Shown here piece after piece: positions 59,335 through 64,000 of a DNA stretch of 64,000 nucleotides (positions within the stretch are counted from its first letter, which is position 1; each line of letters opens with the position of its first letter). Both the position numbers and the translations under genes were made by a program. Origin of the DNA: Diphasiastrum complanatum (lineage: Eukaryota > Streptophyta > Lycopodiopsida > Lycopodiales > Lycopodiaceae); the NCBI GenBank assembly GCA_029204225.1, contig CM055102.1:14175601-14239600 (forward strand), given 5' to 3'. The notes beneath the pieces are model-generated. The model was not told the DNA's origin and ran no database searches. It saw only the letters and a program-made list of their open reading frames with translations.

Positions 59335-60551
59335 ACTTTAGTTTCTTCTGATAAAGCCATTTGCAATCTATCTTCTTCCTATTTTCTCGTAATAACACTA
59401 GGGTTCACACTTCATTTTTCTTCATAGATTGCATTTCCTCAGACATAGCCTGTTTTCAAAATTTGCTTTTTGGACCTTCAATGGCTTCTGCAGATGTGGC
59501 TGGCTGCACAGTGATACTGATCTCGTTTGATTCTAGGTAGCCTCTCAAGTGGTTCTCGAATCCTGGTAGATCTACGCAGTTGAATGTTGACTGGACCCTG
59601 TTGGGCCGATGGCTGAGTTTCTTCATTGTTATATTGTTCTTGCTCTCCTTCCAATTGTGGAGGTTCTTCTTGCCTTTCCTCCGAATCAACTCCCTCTTCA
59701 GCTGGATATGATGCTGAGTTGAAAATCTTATATCCATTAGAATCATTGGCTCGAGGATATAGACTTTCATCAAATCTTACATATCTGCTTGTGAGAATTT
59801 TTCTGCTATTAGGATCATAGATCCTATAGCCGAGTGAATCACTGGAATATCCAAGTACGATGATTTAAACAGATTTTTCATCCAAGTTCTTTCTCCTTTC
59901 TTTGGATATATGCATATAAGCTGCACATCAAAAAACTCTTATGTGCGAGAGATTGGACGTCTGACCTGTCCATGCCTCAAATGGAATTTTGCCTTCTATA
60001 GTAGATGTGATGGAACAATTCTGCATGTACAGGGCAATTGCAATTCCCTCTACCCAAAAGGATTTAGGCAAATGAGCTTGTGCAATCATACACCTTGCTG
60101 CTTCAACAAGAGTCTTGTTTCATCTCTCAACAGCCCCATTGTGTTGAGGTGTGTATGGGACTGTGTACTATTTTTGTATTCCTTTGTCACTACTGAAGTC
60201 TGTAAATTCTTTGCTAGTGAACTCTCCACCATTGTCAGACCTGAGTATTCTCAGCTTCCTAGGCGTCTGTCTCTTTGCAAATGCTATGATCTTCTTGAAT
60301 GCGTCAAACACTTCAAATTTGAACTTCAAATAATAGGTGATAGCCATTTGACTGAAATCATCTATAAAGGTGAGAAAGTACTTCGACCCTGAGAGAGAGT
60401 TTACCTTGCATGGGATAATTTTGATTACTAAGCCCAAATGAAATCTTGAATTTGTGACTTTTTCAATACGTATGACCTCCTTCATGATGAAAGTTGATCC
60501 CTTGTAGTTTTTTTTCATGCAAATCAAGTAAAAGTGGGAACTCAGGTGCAA
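59335..60551 (-). pseudogene. Copia integrase to RT start
   Basis: On the minus strand: integrase core GSKYFLTFIDDFSQMAITYY and LRSDNGGEFTSKEF (60230-60400), then HNGAVER (about 60130), linker sequence (59456-59773) and RT N-terminus KQAMSEEMQSMKKNEV, stop, [22 protein letters not shown] (59340-59460). The stop replaces the usual Trp. Homology ends at about 59333, where gypsy sequence begins directly. Confidence 0.84.
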
Positions 60552-61289
60552 ACGATTTTTGAAAAGGAAGCATGGAATGCAAAGAGCAATAGATTAATTC
60601 AAGATACCATTTATAATAATCCAAACTTGGTGAAGCCTAGATGATGGCCTAAAGGCTATAACATATATCCTAGAAATTAAGACAACTATGGATTACAGGA
60701 TACAGGGCTCTACTAGGTCCATACATGACATGGACCATATATGAGACAAATTTTAGTATTTATATTTATTTGCATTCAGTTATTAGTTACTTGTATGAAT
60801 GTCAATGGCCTTGAGTCTGTTTTATTCATGTACAGGCCTAAAAGCCTTTTTTATCCATTCATATTTAGGACTGGCTAAGGGCCCCAACTTTTTGCTAGTT
60901 AATCAATTGGAATGGGGGTCCTTTAGGATAGTGTGTGATTTTCCCTCCAAAAGTTCTGCCCCCTCCCTCGATTATTTGAATCTTGCTTTAGGGTTCCTCA
61001 AGGGATTATAATTAGGCTTTATGGACATTTATTTGGCAACTTATGATTTGATAATGCTTGGGCTCTTTGTGGGAGAACAAGAAGATTTTGATGATATTTT
61101 CTTCACCTCTCGCTTGCTAAATTTTTCTACTACCATTGGCAACACCTACTCCTGGAGGTTCTCACACTTTTCCTAGCACTTTCATTTTTCAGCAGCTTGA
61201 GTATTAGATTGGAGATTCCACTTTTTCTATGAATCTTGCATCTATGGCAAACACTCTAGAAGCAAATCTTCCAAAACACACTCCATCAA
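60552..61289. other. Spacer without recognised gene
   Basis: A 70-codon ORF at 60799-61011 has no known domain. Nothing else recognised. Confidence 0.35.
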
Positions 61290-62640
61290 AACAAAGCACA
61301 TATTAGATCTTGTACATAGCGATCTTTGTGGTCCAATACCAACTTCATCCTTAGGAGATGCACTCTTTTTTATCACTCCATAGATGATTATTCTAGATGG
61401 TCTTCAGTCATGTTTGTAAAACATAAATATGAAGCCTACACAACTCTCAGCAGCACAACAGGAGCATCAAAATACCAATAGCCCTATAGCTCATGCAATT
61501 TACAAAATCTTTGCCCTCCTACCAGCCACTGAGAATGCTCATAGTGAGCATGTCAGAAATGACATTCGAAAAAGTTGTAAATTTGGTGGAAGATGAAAAG
61601 CTAATGCGAGAAGAAGCTGAAACCACAGAAGGTCAAGAGAAGGTCCTCTTTGCAAAGGAAAAGAGGAAAGGCAAAGGTAAACATCAAACAACAAGGGAGC
61701 CAGAACATTTCTCGAAGAAATCGGAGTAGTCTCAGAGGTGCAGCAACGAGAGCTCCCAAACTTGCTCTCACTTCAAGAAAGATGGACATACAGAAGATTA
61801 ATGTTGGTTCAATCCCAACATATCTTGTATGCACCGTAAAAAGAAGGGGCATTCAGCTTATGAATGCCGGTCAAATCCGAAAGGAAAACACAAAAGGGAT
61901 AAGGCAAACGTAGTTGAATCATTAAAGGAAGACGAAAAAGCAGAGAATGCATACATAGTATTCGAACAAGAATTGAATACACAGGACCACTATGACATTG
62001 TCATAGATTCAAGTGCAAATGCATACGCCACTAAGAACCAAAAGAACAGTCATACTAGGAGATGGAAGCAGACATGAAGTGGAAGGTATAGGAAATTTCA
62101 ACTCAAAAGTCTCTTAGGGAACAAGGAACTAAATGGAACACTCTATGTACCCACATTGAAGAGATATCTATTGTCTATTACAAGGATAACAAATCTTGTT
62201 CAATAATGACACAAAGCCAACAAGGTCATTGCAGTTGCATACAGGGCAATCTCTATCAGGCGAAGGTCATTAACAATGATGACAATGCACAAAATGTGCA
62301 AAAATGGCCTAGTTATAGGTCTGCAAGTCACTGGGACTCACTCGATCTTATTGTGAGGCATGCTTAAAGGGGAAACAACATTGATTTCGTTCATGCATGA
62401 AGCTGAAAGAACAAAGGAAGTTTTGGAAATTGTTCACTTACCAAAAAATGAACAACATTGCAAGATAAGGTGTGTGAGATATATATGAAATATCAAAAGC
62501 GATCACTAGCTTTAAGTGTACATTATTGTAGAGATCAGTGACCACTGATGAGTTCAAATTTCATGCCGAAAAGATAACTATCTCATCTCAATAGGCGTCT
62601 CTTTCATCTGTACATGTACAAGTTGAAACTACAGTGGAAG
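61290..62640 (+). pseudogene. Copia debris: integrase piece, then gag-protease
   Basis: An integrase-core piece (LDLVHSDLCGPIPTSSLGDA and IDDYSRWSSVMFVKH, 61300-61430) is followed, out of normal order, by gag sequence (MSEMTFEKVVNLVEDEKLMR, 61550). A degenerate zinc knuckle comes next (KKKGHSAYECRSN, about 61840; the first Cys pair is lost) and then a protease-like IVIDSSANAYATKN (about 62000) with DSS instead of DSG. Stops multiply after 62080. Either two fragments abut or the element is rearranged. Confidence 0.7.
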
Positions 62641-63158
62641 ATTAACATTTTTAATGAGACTAAGGCATGAACTAATGAGACTTTTCATATGTGAATATGG
62701 GTCATTGGAGGGTGTTCAAGCACCAAACAAGCTGTAAAAACAGATCTAAAATTTTAAGCAGCAAGTGGCAAAAAGTACAATCTACAGGGTTTGAGACCTT
62801 AAAATAATAGAAACCTAGATCTTATTTAAGACGAAGTATGCTACTGACACTGCTGTCCAAATAATCAATTCAGGAGAATGACAGTGTGGAGCTCCCTGTA
62901 TACTCTTAATTGCCAAAATTACAGATAAACAGTGAGTTCTGATTAGGGCAATAATTATAAAAAAATAAGTGTAGATGTCAACAGTTAAAATATTGTGTGC
63001 TAAGGACCCAAACTCAATACCATATGGTCTCAATGCTAAAGATAACAAACAACAACATGGGGGTCCCAAGCCACCGTAACTCTGCCACTTGGGCAAAGAG
63101 TGATAACACTTATACATGCCACAACATAACAAAATCTGAAAAAAAGAACCCGACCTGG
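62641..63158. other. Possible 3' UTR or intergenic stretch
   Basis: No coding domain recognised. If the exon-like segment at 63159-63275 is real, the minus strand here would be its 3' UTR. Confidence 0.35.
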
Positions 63159-63275
63159 CTAGCTACAAGAATTATTGCGCGAGTTGAAGTTTTGTCCCCG
63201 TCCTTGTTCCCCAAATAACGACATATAATCTTCATTGCTATTGAATTCCAGGCCAAAAACAGAATGTGCAAGAAC
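63159..63275 (-). CDS. Exon-like segment, possible last exon of an unidentified gene
   Basis: Minus strand: a good acceptor context (pyrimidine-rich TGACTATCTTCCATGTTTCAG) is followed by 38 codons, VLAHSVFGLEFNSNEDYMSL then FGEQGRGQNFNSRNNSCS, and TAG at 63161-63159. Length is a multiple of three from the acceptor and the composition (Asn/Ser/Gly/Gln-rich) is protein-like. A possible preceding exon is at about 63390-63460 (HFGLAMRPSSRAELHSP). No family recognised, and it falls below usual ORF cut-offs. Confidence 0.35.
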   Translation of the reverse strand, partial: VLAHSVFGLEFNSNEDYMSLFGEQGRGQNFNSRNNSCS

Positions 63276-64000
63276 CTGAAACATGGAAGATAGTCAAACA
63301 CTATAGCTAAAATTGAATCATAGCAACAACAACGTAGTAGCACACGGTCAACATGCAGTGATCAAGAACCCAACGTTGTTACAGAAACAACCCAGATCCA
63401 ATATGGTGCGATTGGAGAATGTAATTCAGCTCTGGAAGAGGGTCTCATGGCAAGGCCAAAGTGTCCTGAAACTTATTCATTGCGAAGCAAAATAAAACAG
63501 CAAAAAATTGAAAATTCATCAGATTAACAACCAGCAAATAACATAGTTTTGGGATATGTTTCCCACCCAGGAAATGTGGAGCCCCCACAAAACAGGAAAC
63601 AATAATTAAGAAACAGGAAATGGGGAAACACCACATCATCACTAACGCAAACTAGTGTAAGGTAGTTATAATAGTGCATGTAGAAGAGAGGAAGAAGTTG
63701 ATCTACATTGCAACGGAGAAAATTTATGTTGAAATGAAGAAAGAAGACTTCTAGAAATAGCGTAAAGAAATCAAAATCAACTTTTAACTATACGTTTTAT
63801 GTTATGGGGAAACGCAGACATCTTCCCATTTGGGAAAACATGGAGTTGAGAGAAACATGTTTCCCCATCATTGGATCACTACAGACATTTAAATTGACAA
63901 TATAAGATTTCTTCTTTAAGAAAAATCTATTGGGTGCATCTATATTTTCATAAACAAAAGGATAATAACTTGACTAAAAGATGTTGAATTCACAAAGGAA
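63276..64000. other. Right-edge stretch, unassigned
   Basis: No clear gene. GAAACATGTTTC (about 63861-63872) is a 12-bp palindrome, and GGGGAAAC / GTTTCCCC words recur at about 63550-63630 and 63805-63870. It may contain introns of the gene suggested by 63159-63275. Confidence 0.3.

Overview
This window is plant nuclear DNA, dominated by transposable elements. The evidence is one intron-containing host gene of the plant potassium-channel beta-subunit (aldo/keto reductase) family, plus copia and gypsy LTR retrotransposons, a non-LTR LINE, a plant-type hAT (DUF659) transposase and a tRNA-derived SINE. Very long (GA)n/(CT)n microsatellites and heavily decayed elements point to a large, repeat-rich vascular-plant genome. 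A fern or gymnosperm is possible, but the sequence alone does not settle it. No bacterial-type operon, CRISPR array, rRNA or confident tRNA gene was seen.

Layout. 0.35-0.83 kb holds a tandem array with a palindromic 14-bp core. 0.87-3.96 kb carries two minus-strand copia fragments. 5.5-14.8 kb is the one clear host gene, KAB1-like, with four coding exons that join in phase to 330 residues. Its third intron is about 7.5 kb because it contains an antisense, multi-exon hAT transposase relic (8.7-13.0 kb), a possible foldback/MITE-like element (13.46-14.14 kb) and several hairpin repeats. 15.86-20.13 kb is a copia element with both LTRs and a 5-bp target-site duplication; a SINE has inserted into one LTR. 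20.1-40.1 kb is a mosaic of gypsy and copia relics on both strands, with several tRNA primer-binding sites and candidate LTRs. 40.6-57.3 kb carries seven GA/CT microsatellite blocks, LTR remnants, an unexplained stretch with little recognisable coding, a copia RNase H fragment and an inverted, nearly complete LINE (53.5-57.2 kb). 57.9-62.6 kb is another gypsy/copia mosaic. A small exon-like segment on the minus strand near 63.2 kb may be the last exon of an unidentified host gene that continues beyond the window.

Functionally, only the KAB1-like gene looks intact. The mobile elements are all interrupted (stops, frameshifts, internal deletions, lost catalytic residues), so the window reads as a host gene embedded in decayed and nested repeats. 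The best supported less ordinary observations are the hAT gene with an AT-hook and decapeptide-repeat tail nested antisense in KAB1, the dated SINE-in-LTR insertion, and the palindrome-cored array near the left edge.
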